Position numbers and translations under genes: made by a program | Assembly: GCA_032821775.1 (NCBI GenBank) | Contig: JAVLRN010000008.1 | Span: forward strand, 248,001 to 312,000 | Reading direction: 5' to 3' | DNA length: 64,000 nt | Origin: Sanguinoderma infundibulare | Taxonomy: Eukaryota > Basidiomycota > Agaricomycetes > Polyporales > Polyporaceae | In this document: one piece after another, positions 20,375 through 31,699 of the stretch | Layout of the letters: the number at the start of each line of letters is the position of its first letter | How positions within the stretch are numbered: the stretch's first letter is position 1 | Notes under the pieces: model-generated | The model's input: only the letters and a program-made list of their open reading frames with translations | What the model was told of the DNA's origin: nothing | Database searches by the model: none

Positions 20375-21365
20375 TTAGCCTGGGGAGGTTTTTCCAGAGA
20401 GTGCAAGCACAGATTTTATTAGCATATTACTTATGGTGAGCACAGGATCTCTGAAGTGTGAACTGAGCCAGATAGGGATGAAATCGAAACTACGTTGAGA
20501 CTTGGCAATGTGGTAGCAAGCATCAGGGGATGTGTATGGCAGGATCTCGATGGCGGTGGCAGCAGGAGATTCCTCTTCACCAGACTCCACAGCAGCCACT
20601 CCTGCAGCACAAGCCTTCTGCTTCACTCGCTAGGAATCAACTCAGGTTTTGATGATTTGAAGCTTCTCCTGTCGCTGCGTGTGCTTTGTAATCTGAAACG
20701 CAAACTGAATCTTGTTAGTTTGCATGTAAAACTGCTTGGCATGGCGGTGTTCCAGCTCTGACTGTCAGAAACATGAATGTTTGATGGGATTAAACCTGCA
20801 GAATAAATATCTCACCGTCTGCGTCATAAAGTTGTCAGTTGGGCCAAAATCGTAGATTGCGGGTATGTAGTCAGGCATTGCATGAAGCTTGTATGTGACC
20901 CTTAAATATGTTTTCACTTTGTGGGGGAGAGGGGCCCCCACCTTTCATGTTTGGGCCTTGCACAAACCACAGGCTGCAGACTCCTTCAGCAGCTCGAGCG
21001 TGATCCAGTGCTGGCAGGTCTTCTTGGCAAAATGTCGAATGCTTTTACTGACATCTGTGGTGGTCTTCGAGAGTGCACTGATTGCAGGGTTGGGTTGGAG
21101 GTGAAGTTTCGCAAGCACATGCCACTTTGATAGGTCGAAAACCATGTCAAGAGTGATCTTGTTGTCGGACTCCGGGAGCAGCTTCTCAAATGGCAGTATG
21201 AAGCACTGCATGTGGGTTAGATCCTGCTCGGATGTATTTATGGAAAGACACACCTTGAGCTGAGCTTCGTAATCGCATGTGGCCAGCTTGCCTTGCTCGG
21301 AAATGTTGGCTGAGAAGCGTCAGATTGTGCTTCGGCTGAATGTAGGCACCTGATGAAAGCTGCAA
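20375..21365 (-). pseudogene. Plavaka-like transposase, central part
   Basis: It continues the gene above after a 3.5-kb gap. It reads VPTFSRSTI, stop, RFSANISEQGKLATCDYEA, a small intron (about 21,250-21,204), LDMVFDLSKWHVLAKLHLQ, SIRHFAKKTCQHW, YKLHAMPDYIPAIYDFGPTD, ELEHRHAKQFYMQTNK and DACYHIAKSQRSFDFIPIWL. The stop in the first block is TGA where CGA is expected. The blocks match, in order, the helical region that follows the catalytic core in Agaricomycete transposon proteins of this type. The exon joins in phase to the FNQR exon at about 24,840. Confidence 0.6.
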
Positions 21366-21659
21366 GGATATTAGCTTGCAGATACTATCAATGCATCGCA
21401 TTCCAGGAGTATATCTGAGACATGGTCCGATTCTCCACAAGCAAACAGTTCACGGGAAGATGCAGATCGCGTCTGTCACGATCAACAGCATGCTCGGCCA
21501 CACGATCAAGCCCAATGACAGCATCTGGATGTGGTGGCTGAGCACCAGGTGCGTGAGCTTGTGTGCGAGCAGCATTGCCAGCTCCATCATCTGCAACTCC
21601 GTCGGCACTGGGTGCAGTGTGGGCGGGGGTGCGAGGCCGAACAGCTGTGACAGAAATGA

Positions 21660-22960
21660 TTCACTTTACTTCCCCTCTGTGAACTGCCAGAGCGCAGAGA
21701 CGACCTCCTCTGGCTCGAGCTTCCACTTTGCATCCATGCCCTTGCTGCTCATCGAGCACGTCTCCACGTTGTCCAGCTCATTCAGCCGCTGCATCAGCTT
21801 CTCGTCCTTCCCCATTGCGAACACAAAGTCAAACTCTGTCGCATTGTCTGCCTCTGCCATGTCTGGCAACAGCGACACCACCCACATGGTGAGCTGCGTA
21901 TGTGTGGGGCCACCGGGTGGAGGATGGTGCCAACAGTGGTCGAGCACGAGATGTTGTTTGACAGGACGAGCAAGGACATCGAGCCAGGGATGATACACAG
22001 GCCGTACCATTTGCTGAGCGAGTCGAAGATGTGGTTCTGCACCTTGGCTGGATGGCGGTGTGCCCAGTGCCAATGTGCGGCATGGTCTTTGGTGTTCTTC
22101 TCGGTCCAGAACCACCAGACAATGGAGGCCTCACACTCCTCAATGAATGAGTGGGGGGTGTACTCCATGAACTGTGTATGAATACAGTAATCAGACACGG
22201 AACATCTTGGGGGTACAAGATAACATGTACATAATGCAGGATCTCCAAGCAAGCCGCCTTCCAGGTGAGGTTGAAGTTCACAACAACATTGATTCACGGA
22301 GTATTGTGGTCATGGTCAGGAAGCAGCCTAATGAAGCACCCATTCTCCGCCCTACATCCCATGAGGTATCAGGTCAATGTCTTCCCAAACAGAACTATGC
22401 ATGCAGGTGTGCGACTTACACAATACCCAGCTTCAGTGCCTTCTCGGAAACAACATCCAGCATCTTCTTCATCAGCCCACTCAAAAGCCAGACCTGGTTC
22501 TTCGGATCCTCCACAAGGCGGTTGAGCAACTTGATCACTTCTACTGGTGCCTCGAACTCGGGCATGCCCATCATGCCCACATTGCGTGCAATAGTGCCCA
22601 TGTCATGCGTGCAGATGGTGCCCTTGAAATCGACGAGCAGAGGACACTTCTGCCAGTAGTGGTAGTGGGGCAGGACGCAGCCAATATCAAGCATCAAAAT
22701 GTCTGCACTGTCCATGGATTGCATATGCTCAATACAAGGAAGGAGGTCACGAACACCTGTGCGCTTTGGGTCACGACGTGGTTATGGAGGTCCTGTGAGA
22801 GACAAGTTCAATGGTTGCATGTCATACAATGTTATAGGAAACAACATACCTCCCAGCACAATGTAGCCTCCTCATTGGTCATGGTGAGCGCCGGGTGGAT
22901 CACCTTTGCAATCGACTGCATGTCCCAAGGGTTGACAGGAATGTAGGACCAGCGGCTGCT
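21660..22960 (-). pseudogene. Trehalose-6-phosphate synthase/phosphatase fragment (GT20 end plus phosphatase domain)
   Basis: The minus strand reads PVNPWDMQSIAKVIHPALTM, then after an intron DLHNHVVTQSAQVFVTSFL, which is the end of a GT20 synthase domain. The phosphatase domain follows: LLVDFKGTI, EVIKLLNRLVEDPKNQVWLL, VEYTPHSFIEECEASIVWWF-like sequence, YGLCIIPGSMSLLVLSNNIS and CSMSSKGMDAKWKLEP. It would dephosphorylate trehalose-6-phosphate in osmolyte synthesis. Several introns are retained. The DxDGT nucleophile motif is DFKGT, and the frame shifts within 21,840-22,000. It sits inside an intron of the transposase gene on the same strand, with host-like intron-exon structure. Confidence 0.65.
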
Positions 22961-23159
22961 CCGTGGGCAGACATGGGTGCATCACGAGCACCTTGTTGAG
23001 GAGGCCTGAAAAGATGACAATGCTGCCTCCCCTGTCTGGGCCAAATCTGTACAAGAACATCCTCCTGCTGCAAATGGTCCCTCCACCTATGCTCTCCTCA
23101 CCCAGAGTGACCGCTCATCACTACATTACTCCATTACTGGACAAAAGACAGCCACGCAC

Positions 23160-24560
23160 TGTGTGGGCGACATCACGATGATGCTCGACAGCCTCGCGGT
23201 GGCGTTCGACCAGGAGCTGAAGGAGAAGGACCAGGACTTGACTCAAGCCAACGTGCTCCTCACCAACATCCAGTCCGAGATCCTCGAGTCCCAACAGATG
23301 GTCTCCCACTTGAAGACGCAGGTGCAGGGGCTTTCCATGGCACAGCAGATGGTCAAGCAGCTTTAGAATGAGCTGCAGGGAAAGATGGGGAAGCGGTTCA
23401 GATTGGGATGGGAGAAGTGGGTCAAAGATGAGGAGGACCATGAATGGGCAATGCAGGACGCAGTTGGGCCTACTACGCTTGACTTTCGGGAGCTCCAGAG
23501 CGACCTCAACAAGAGACTTGAAGATGCCAAGCGGCTTCTCCTTGGGGCGCAGCATGGCAGATGAACCCTCCACTTGCTTGATAGTGAGGTAATACTCCTT
23601 CTCGTCTTTTCCTGTGGAGAGGCAGAAACACTGGATGGCTTAGTGGACGAGGTCAGACACCATTGTGGAGCTGTTGAGCAAAACAGTCTTGAAGGTCACC
23701 TCAGTCTGGAGGTTGTCTCCAGCGAAGACACAAATGATGCTGAGGTCAGGCAGACTGACACCTTGTCTGTCCATTGCGGTGGGTGAGAGAATGAGGGAGC
23801 CAGGGTGTGGACAAGGACCGCCCACGGAAAGACTGGAAGTGGAACTCATGGATGAACGGAAGGACATCGAACCTTGTCCTTGTCCTTTTTCTGCCCAAAC
23901 AGCCCACCAAATATGCCACCACTCTTTTTCTCCTTGTCCTTGTCCTTCCCACTTTCATCATCTGTCATGTCATTGGTGTGGTCATGATCCTTGCACAGTT
24001 TGCCACTGCTGGACTTCCCAACTGATCCAGGATCCCTGATGGATACGGTGGATGTAATCTTGGTCTGTGGTGGGCTGCTCGTGGATCTGCCAACATTTAG
24101 ATTGGCCCTCTTGCACGCTGCTTCTTCCAAAGCCTCGATCTCTTCATGAGTGCACTTGCGCTCATCTGACTGCTGCTGCATGATTGCGCTGGGAAGTAGG
24201 AGACCAGGTTGTGCCAGCACATCATAGTCAGTTCTGCGAGCAACTGGTGGCATCATGGAGATGTCCGCTGTGGGGGAGCCAGTGTCAGACCTCCTCACTC
24301 TGTACACGAACATCCTCTATGATCCCGAGGAGCTACAGAAGGTGTGCGAGCAGCTGAGGGAAGAGCTGGCAGGGCACAGGATGTGGCAGAAAGACATGTT
24401 TGATCACCTCATCAAGTTCCAGGCAGAGGCGGGCACCGGAGGATGGATGATGGAGTACCGGCAACTGATCAGCACCGGGTGTGGAGGGATATCGCCCCAG
24501 GAAGTTGACAGCATGGTGAGCATGTTGTTAGAGGTGTGTGCATTTGCTAAGGAGTGAGTG
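23160..24560 (+). pseudogene. Two exons resembling the C-terminal coiled coil of an APSES (MBP1-like) factor
   Basis: Part one (23,169-23,570) encodes ITMMLDSLAVAFDQELKEKD, a coiled coil, a TAG, and GKMGKRFRLGWEKWVKDEE. Part two (24,255-24,557) encodes EELQKVCEQLREELAGHR, LIKFQAEAGTGGWMMEYR and LISTGCGGISPQEVDSM. The order resembles the C-terminal region of basidiomycete MBP1/RES-like cell-cycle factors, though the APSES DNA-binding domain and ankyrin repeats are absent. A minus-strand fragment of another gene lies between the two parts. Assignment is by remembered pattern and moderate. Confidence 0.4.
23520..24313 (-). pseudogene. Fragment resembling a Ras-association-domain signalling protein
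   Basis: Reading on the minus strand: RANLNVGRSTSSPPQTKITS, DPGSVGKSSSGKL, a Lys/Asp-rich stretch with GGIFGGLFGQKKDKDK, then SLPDLSIICVFAGDNLQTEV, LLNSSTMVSDLV, a stop (TGA or TAG in the DLVxQAIQ position) and DEKEYYLTIKQVEGSSA. The last part looks like a ubiquitin-fold Ras-association domain. It is antiparallel to, and interleaved with, the two exons at 23,160-24,560. No catalytic domain is visible. Confidence 0.4.
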
Positions 24561-24829
24561 TCATGGTCTGACAAGGTCTTCGACACAGACTTTGGAGGCT
24601 GAGGAGCCGTGGACGAGTCCAGGCGGTCGATGAGGAGTAGGGAGTATGGTGGCCCGGTGATCGCATGTGGGGATGGAGGAGCGCACCTGCTCGGACTCGA
24701 TCACCATGGTGACAAGCTTGTCAATGAGCAGACAGAGATGGAATTGCACAACCCGGATGCAGTCCACAGAAACTCAGGGCGAGGAAGAAGCAGCATATAA
24801 CGTAGTTTGGACTTGGATCACATAGCATC

Positions 24830-27210
24830 AAAACACTTACCGTTGGTTGAACACCTGTATCTTGTCATTGCCCGCTGCATAGAGGATCCAAAGCAAGTGG
24901 GTGAATGTTGACTTCCACACTCCCAGCTCGAATTCATGCAGGAGGTTGGGCACGAACAGCGAGTAGAAGTTGTACCCGTATTCTCTGAATCAAACCGAGA
25001 AAGCACTTTAAAACAAATGGATTAGCTTTTAATGAGTAAATACAAGGGTACACGCACCTGGGTAGGTGTAAGTGACAAGGGAGCAAGGATGCGGTCGATA
25101 AATACACTGGTGAGTGCCATCCCATCCTTGTATATCCAGCACCATGCAAGACTGATTCGTGAATTGATGTCGTCGTTGTTGAGCCAATGTTTATTGCAGT
25201 GAAATGTGTCATTTTGGGTGCCCATTTTGAGCAACTTGTCTTTATTTATTCTACAACATGGACATGGACATTGGGTGAAGTAGCGCAAGCATGCAAGCAG
25301 GATCCTACAGCAACCAAGGTGGCATAATAACAATTTAGGTGAAGCTTATTACATGAGGAACTAAATGTAATATGCACTTCTCTGGATAATCAGTGCTGTG
25401 GAAAAAAAATCGTGGAAACCCTCGACGGTGAACACCATCACTGCAGAGCTCGTCACAGCCATGAACAAAGATGTACATGAAGGAGTCATTGAGGAGAAGG
25501 AGAAGGACAGCCTGCATCAGCTCGTGCTAGAGAAATGTGAGAACTGCCCCAGTCGCAGCAGTGCCGAAGGTCTGCATGTAAAAGTCTTGAATGTTGTTGG
25601 AAAGCTGCATCAGAGTTAGCATGAATGGAATGGATCCTAAATAAGTATGGCTTACAGATGGGACATAGGTGACATGATGGGCAGAGAAAGAGGAGGGCCG
25701 CACACAAACATACTTGCTTTAATTTGCAAAGTACATATAAATTGGCCAGAGGGACGCAGAGCCAAAGCTTGTGAGATGTGTTGAATCCAACCAGAGAATG
25801 AGGGCGATGATGAAGTACTCCAGGTTGTCTGGATTGCCAGTTTTGTGAGGTTGTGTGTGAAGGCATGCATCAGCCTCGAGCATTGCATCCGAATTGTATA
25901 CCTCAGAACGCATGCATATGTCTTTAGGGACAGAGGATGTGCTGGAGGACATGCTGGAGGAAGTGGATGACTCTGTGGGGGAAGATGCATGGGATGACGA
26001 TGTGCTGGATGTAGTCGATGACAATGGAGTGGAAGTTGAAGGCTGCCAGAAGAGCTTGTATGGCATCATTTGCCAGTCGCGAACGTTGGGGTGTCAGAGG
26101 GCACCACGGATGACCTCTGAGAGTGAACATTTGAAGACGTCGTTGACCGTAAAGACTGGTGTGGCTGCCTCAGAGGTGTGGTGTACGCCTTCCTTGGGAA
26201 CATGCAGTGTGACAGATGTCTTCGTCCAACCATCCTGTACTGACAAAGGGGAGAACTTGACCTCTTCAACATAAGAGTTGAGGCGAGCAGCCTCACGTGC
26301 AGCCTATGCACAATTACTGAGTGGAGGTACAAACTGACAATCAAGAGAGAGTCACATACGTCAAAGTTCGCAACATCTGCGGGGCAGAATCCAGGCTCCT
26401 GCATTGTCTCCACGAGGGTGTTCATCTGCGTGTTTGACTTGAGGTTTGACTCGTTGTTTTGCCAGTACAACAAATTGAAGGTGGTGACATTTGGGAAGGG
26501 GGCCCAGGGGTCAGGTGCAGATGCATTTGATGTGCGAATGGTGTTCTTGAGACCAGAAGGAGTGTGTGTGGGGTCGATGGTGGTAGCAGCAGCAGCAGGG
26601 AATGCAGATGGGTCGCATATCAATGCAAGCGTCCGAGTCTCATCTGGATCATGCTTTGGCTTGACAGGGAAGATGCGATACAGGCCGAACATGTCCGGAT
26701 GGGTGCGGTAGACAGTGGATGGTTTCAGTGGTGGGGTTGGGGAACATTGCAGAGATTCGGAAGGAGGAGAACAGGGTGGGGCAGCTTCTGGGGTTGCCGC
26801 ACAGAGATGCACCAGTTGCAGGTGCCGTGGCAAGCCAGCTATGGCTGTAGGAATAAAATCCTTCAATTTTGCTGGTGGCCTGCATTGCCACGGCCCTTCG
26901 ATTGGCTTGGGCAAAGGGGGAGGAGAAGGTGGGAGTGGAGGGAGGGTGGCCTTTGCATAATCTAAGCAGTGTGTTCGTGAGTAGCAAGACAAAATTGATG
27001 CACCAGTGCTGCCTCTGCCTCTTCGAGTTCCCTCGCTGCAACCTTATCCACCTTCTTCCATCGCTTCACCCACCACTCATCCTCCTCCTGGGCCAATTGC
27101 TTTCGGAATGTGTCAGTGAGCGGCGCTGAGCATTTTTTGCAGGCGACACGGTGTGTGCTGAGGGCTCTCTGGTTGTCAAATCTCCCCGCACATGATGGGC
27201 AAGGGAACAT
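24830..27210 (-). pseudogene. Plavaka-like transposase, N-terminal and catalytic part
   Basis: The start at 27,210 gives a zinc-finger-like FPCPSCAGRFDNQRALSTH. An intron and a Pro-rich linker follow, then YRTHPDMFGLYRIFP and DLYWQNN-like blocks, an intron (about 26,363-26,306), LNSYVEEVKFSPLSVQDGW and STHLTSFGSASLWPIYMYF. The core motifs of this superfamily come next: CSDGVHRRGFPRFFF, STDYPEK, a CPCPCC pair, and LFVPNLLHEFELGVWK, where family members usually have Asp-Leu-Leu-His. This order (CxDG, ADYPE, C-C pair, DLLHx) is shared with Plavaka-type transposases of the CMC group. In-frame stops occur after VIRGAL (TGA) and in YFAN-stop-SKY (TAA). The NLLHE substitution removes a conserved Asp. 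The exact superfamily is inferred from motifs. Confidence 0.65.
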
Positions 27211-27249
27211 GAAGGGAAGGGGAGTGCGTCGAATGGACAGAAAGAGTAT

Positions 27250-28975
27250 CAGAGGACAGAAGTGGCAGATCTGCCTGTCATTATTGCTCGGGTCGACGAG
27301 GTCGAAGTCGCCCAATGTGCCTGAGGAGGCATCCGACTGCCTGCAGGAGCTGAACTCGAGGTTGCTGTAGAGGCCGATGACCTGGTTGTTATACATGTCG
27401 ACCCTGACCTCTTGATCTTTGTCACCTGTATGTGCGCATGGCGGCGCCATGCAAAGTCAGTCATCTAGGATATCATGCAGTGTGGGGCTGCAGAAGACTC
27501 ACTGTAGCTGTTGAGCTTGCCCCAAAGGACCAAGAAGTTCTCTGCTTTGATCAGGATTTTGCAGGTGCTGATGACAACGATGGAGGAAGTGAGGGTCGAC
27601 AAAGATTAGAGTACAGCTGAGGATGGCGGGGACGAAAGGTGGGGTGGGCGATGAAAGGTGGGGTGGACAACAAAAGGGGGGTGGACGATGAAAGGCGGCG
27701 TGGGTGATGGAGAGAGCGAGTAATAACTCTGCCCACGCTCCAATCTGCCTGTTGTTCTCATTGTTGCCTTAATGGGGATGTTGCCGATGTTGTTGATGTG
27801 GAGGGGATGTCACCGATGTTGTTGATGCCTGGGGGAAAGTCAGTCATCTTGGATATGGCATGGTGCGGGGCTGTAGAAGACTCACTGTAGATGACCAGCT
27901 TGACCAAGGAGAGCGAGTGTGTACCACTTGCAATGCTGAGGATGCATCAACGGGAATATGGAGGAGCTGTAGAGGGGATGAAGTGAGCGAGGGTTGTGAA
28001 TTGATTTGCCCATCATTGTCACTCGGATTGACTCTGTCGAAGCTGCCCTCTGTGCCTGAGGCAGCATCGGACCGCCCGCAGGAGCTGAACTCGAGGTGGT
28101 TGTTGATTTTTGATGCCTGTGGACGTGCACAGTGGCCGTCAGGCAAGTCAGTTGTCTTGGAAATCGTGCAATGTGGGGCTGCAGAAGACTCACCGAAAGG
28201 TGGGGTAGACGATTCAATGCATGGTGGACAACAAATGTGGGGTGGATGATTCAATATGTGGTGGATGACAAACGTGGGGTGGATGACAAAATGCATGGTG
28301 GGGGACAAAATGCAGGGTCGGCGACAAAGAGGGTGAGTGATAACTCAGCCACACTCCAATCTGCCTGTCGTTGTCGCTCGGGTCAACGAGTGCAAAGTTG
28401 CCGTTCATGCCCACCAGCAGGAGCTGAACTCGAGGAAGTCGGATGGGTTGGTGACCTTGTTGTTGTATGTGGAGGTCCCTACCTCCTGGTCCTTGTTGCC
28501 TGTGTGTGAAAGTGAGTCATCTCGGATATGGTGTGCTGCAAGGCCACAGAAAATACACTGTTGATGTTGAGCCTCTTGCCCCAGGTGACCGAGAGTGTAC
28601 TGCTTGTGATGCTGTGTCCACAGAAATGTGTAGGAGATGCAGAGGTGATGAAGTGAGCAAGGGTCATGAATGAGTCTGTGTGTCGTTGTTGCTCAGGTTG
28701 ATGAGGTCGAAGCTGCCCTGTGTCCCCGAGGCAGCATGAGACTGCCCGCAAAAGCTGAGCTCAAGGAAGGTGTTGGGGTCGATTTCCTGTTGAAGTACTG
28801 GACTCTTGATTCTTCTGGCCTATACGCGTGCATGGCAGCAGTTAGTCATCTCATATATGGACTGCACCCGGACTGCAGAAGACTCACTGTTGATGCTGAG
28901 CCTGCCCCAGGAGAGCAAGAGGTTCTTCAACTTGATGTCGACATTGCTGATGTTGTCGATGTGGAGGGGATGTTG
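27250..28975 (-). repeat. About four tandem copies of one exon pair from an unidentified gene
   Basis: The minus strand repeats the same two-exon motif with introns starting GTGAGTCTTC. Exon a ends in LVLWGKLNSYS (about 27,590), and its counterpart near 28,930 ends LLLSWGRLSINS; degenerate versions lie near 28,600 and 27,930. Exon b encodes NLEFSSCRQSDASSG, DFDLVDPSNNDRQI (27,440-27,270), with counterparts HLEFSSCGRSDAASG (about 28,110), FLEFSSCWW (about 28,440) and FLELSFCGQSHAASG (about 28,770). Spacing is roughly 330-500 bp. The stretches between copies contain GGTGGATGACAAA-type minisatellite. Protein family unknown to me. Confidence 0.6.
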
Positions 28976-29220
28976 CCAATGTTGTTGATGCGGATGGTGG
29001 AGGCCTGGGGGGAGGTGAGAGTTGGTGGGAGGAGTGCGAACATTGGGTAGGACAGCCTCGGCCCAGGTGCTCATGGTCACATGACTTCCCAGATCTTCGC
29101 GTCTGGGACGCGATGCATGGAGGCACATACACTTGGTCTCTTACTCCCACTTCTGTCGCCATCCTTGTCCCCATCGCCATCCCCACATCCATCGTCATCC
29201 CCATCCCCATCCCCCTCACC

Positions 29221-31248
29221 ATGGTCCCACCACTTCCCAGCAAGGAGAAGGCAAAGAGAAAGGCCAAGCACGAGGTGAAGAAGTGCAAGAAAAATGCACC
29301 TCAAGTCGAAGCACCACCTCACTTTGTCGAAGCACCACCCTGCGCCATCAATCCCCCAGAGGCAAGCACCTCGACAAACAACTCAGCCCCGCCCAGCAAT
29401 GCAGAGCCTCTGGCTGCTGCCTTGCCCCATCATCCAGAAAGCAGTGCCTGTGGAAGTGGGGCCAGCAACCCTTCCGCTAAGGCTCCCACATGACCGTCCA
29501 CTTTGATGGATGTCAATTGCAACCAAACACCTGAGGACGTCACACCTGGAAGCAACACGGTTCCGTCATCAGACAACATGGCCATTGAGGACACCCTGGC
29601 GATCCAGCAAAAATGACCTGAGCCAGAATGGCTTCCACCAGACCAGGTTTAGAAGCACCAATGCAGGCTCACGAAGATTCTACGGGCCATGGGAGGTGAC
29701 AGGAAAAATAAGAAGTGTGTTTAATAGTGCATATACTCACCATCACTGATCATATGTTTTCATGTAGGTTCGCCAATGAACTTTCCAAACACCACACACA
29801 GGGCCACCTTGCCTGCCATATTGTGAATCCATTTATGGATGCACATGTGGCTCTTTCATTCGGACTCACCTTCGACGCTGCGGGGGATGCAAGCATGCTC
29901 GAATCGGACAATGAAGACTCGGAGGACAAAGATGATGAGGATGATGAGGAAAAGGTAGAGCAGAAGGCACAGTGCATAGTTTATTTATTCATGACAGCAC
30001 ATATAGTGACCACTCAGCCTCAGCAAATTGCAGAGGCTCGCCAACCATGAGCTTCTGTGTCAATATGATGAACTTCTCCAGCTAATCCCCAACCTGAAGA
30101 CTGACATCCACATTCTCAACCACAACCAGCTCAACGTATATGCGCAATTTGTATGTATTATCTATGCCCGTTTACCTATGACTGATGCCATCCACAGCTC
30201 AACTACAGCATCCACTCAGCATGTCAAGATGACACCGGTCATCTGGCGGACCACACCATCATGTATCTTCTGAATTCCACTCAAGGACCGATGGTCGATC
30301 GAGCTCCTTCAATGATCGACAAGTGCAGCCACAGCTGGCACAACTTACACACTGCCCAACAGCTCTGTCCATTTGACATGGTTGATGACTTCGACACCAA
30401 CCCAGAACAGTGTGTTGGAAGCTGGGCAGGCGTTACCTTGCACTGACACACATTTTACCCCAGGTTTTGCAATGACGTTCAGAATGGTGTTCAACACATT
30501 ATGGCTGAAGATTTCTGTGCATTTCTGGTCTGCGAAGATGAGGCTGAGAAGGGTGGAGGTGCTTCTGATGCTGGGCTGCTGATGGGTCCCTTCTACCTTG
30601 CGGTAAGTGATTGATACACCCATCATCCATATCATCGAAGATGTTCATCTTGTCCGTGTGTGAGAGCGGTGGTCCAAACAGCAGAGCGGTCATGCATCAT
30701 ATTGTATTTGGCTGTGCTAACAGCTGTTGACAGTGTTACAAATCCCTGTGGACTGGTCCATCGTTAGCATTGCTTGTCAATGGGCAGAAGGCAAAGATGC
30801 CCGGCAAGCAGCCAATTGCCTGGAACTATGAGCTTACATCTGTGACACCGCGCAGCCTTGCATACATGGCGGTTATTGTATGCTGCCACACCTCTTTACT
30901 ATGGCGATGCTGATGACCAGTTTAGGTGCAACATGCTCTCATGATGGACGACTTTGCGACCACCAACCCCCTCGGTTTCAATAACCATCAATTCTTCATG
31001 GCAATCATCGACTTGTTCAAGGACCCGACCTCCAAGTGGTGTAAGGACACAATTGCTTGGTGGAATGTGTATGTACATTCTCTGATTTGATGCTTGTTCT
31101 GACCATTTGGACATCCAGCAAAGTTTTCACTAACACACCATACACCCACACCATTGAAACGGAGAACTTAAGGCGCCTCACCACTGTGGAGCGCATTCGT
31201 CAGGAGCAGAAGGCTGCGAAGAAGGGCAAGGCCATTGCACGATCTTGA
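29221..31248 (+). CDS. Accessory protein resembling DUF6698, divergent from the transposase
   Basis: Possible start MVPPLPSKEKAKRKAKHEVK at 29,221, followed by a Pro/Ala/Ser-rich disordered part. Exons with short introns then give RFANELSKHHTQGHLAC, an acidic DNEDSEDKDDEDDEE, LLCQYDELLQLIPNLKTDI, ADHTIMYLLNSTQGPM, LLMGPFYLAV, CYKSLWTGPS, ELTSVTPRSLAYMAV, GFNNHQFFMAIIDLFKD and WCKDTIAWWN, ending in a basic tail. The block order matches the large family of basidiomycete proteins labelled DUF6698, which accompany mobile elements and have no known function. Exon boundaries are approximate, and an exon near 29,500-29,780 may be missing or broken. Confidence 0.55.
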
Positions 31249-31699
31249 CAACCACATCACTTCGACATTCTCATGCAGCAACTCTTGGCATCTCACATGA
31301 CCTCTGTGCCCACCTCTTGGCATTGGCAGCTTTCTTGGCCCCAACTCTTGTCCTTCCTGCAAGCAGTGTGCATGATCACCTCCACCCAGTACTGGATCTC
31401 CAGTGGCAAGCTCGGTGGTGGGCTCGGTGACTCGAGCTCAGATGAACTGTGCCGGTACGTGAACCACTGCACCAGCATATCTCATTTCAATCTCGGTTCA
31501 TACCTTGGACTCTGATGAACGACAACGCCCAGGATTCTTGATGCTCCCCTGCTGTTTTGGCTGGCTGTATGCACAATAGTTTCATTTCTGCTCACGCAAT
31601 AGAACGTCCATTGTGTTCCATATTCTCCCAGTTGCGTGATCAATTGAGGAATAATAAATGGTATTAAGGGATGAACTACAGAAACATGGGCGACTTTGA

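Larger units (their letters stand above)
15330..31560. mobile_element. Large Plavaka-like DNA transposon system with divergent accessory gene and captured host exons
   Basis: A minus-strand transposase-like gene (27,210 to about 15,990) and a plus-strand DUF6698-like gene (29,221-31,248) diverge from a 2-kb centre. Two introns of the transposase gene are expanded to about 3.5 kb each and contain exons resembling unrelated host genes. I could not define terminal inverted repeats or a target duplication. The outer limits given are therefore only where recognisable content starts and stops. The interrupted frame at 31,700-44,040 may also belong to it. Several in-frame stops show it is no longer autonomous. 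Confidence 0.6.

Noticed and set aside
15330..31560. Helitron as the carrier of the captured gene pieces
   Set aside because: No Rep/helicase motifs, no CTRR-hairpin 3' end and no 5' TC terminus were seen. The only transposition protein present is Plavaka-like.
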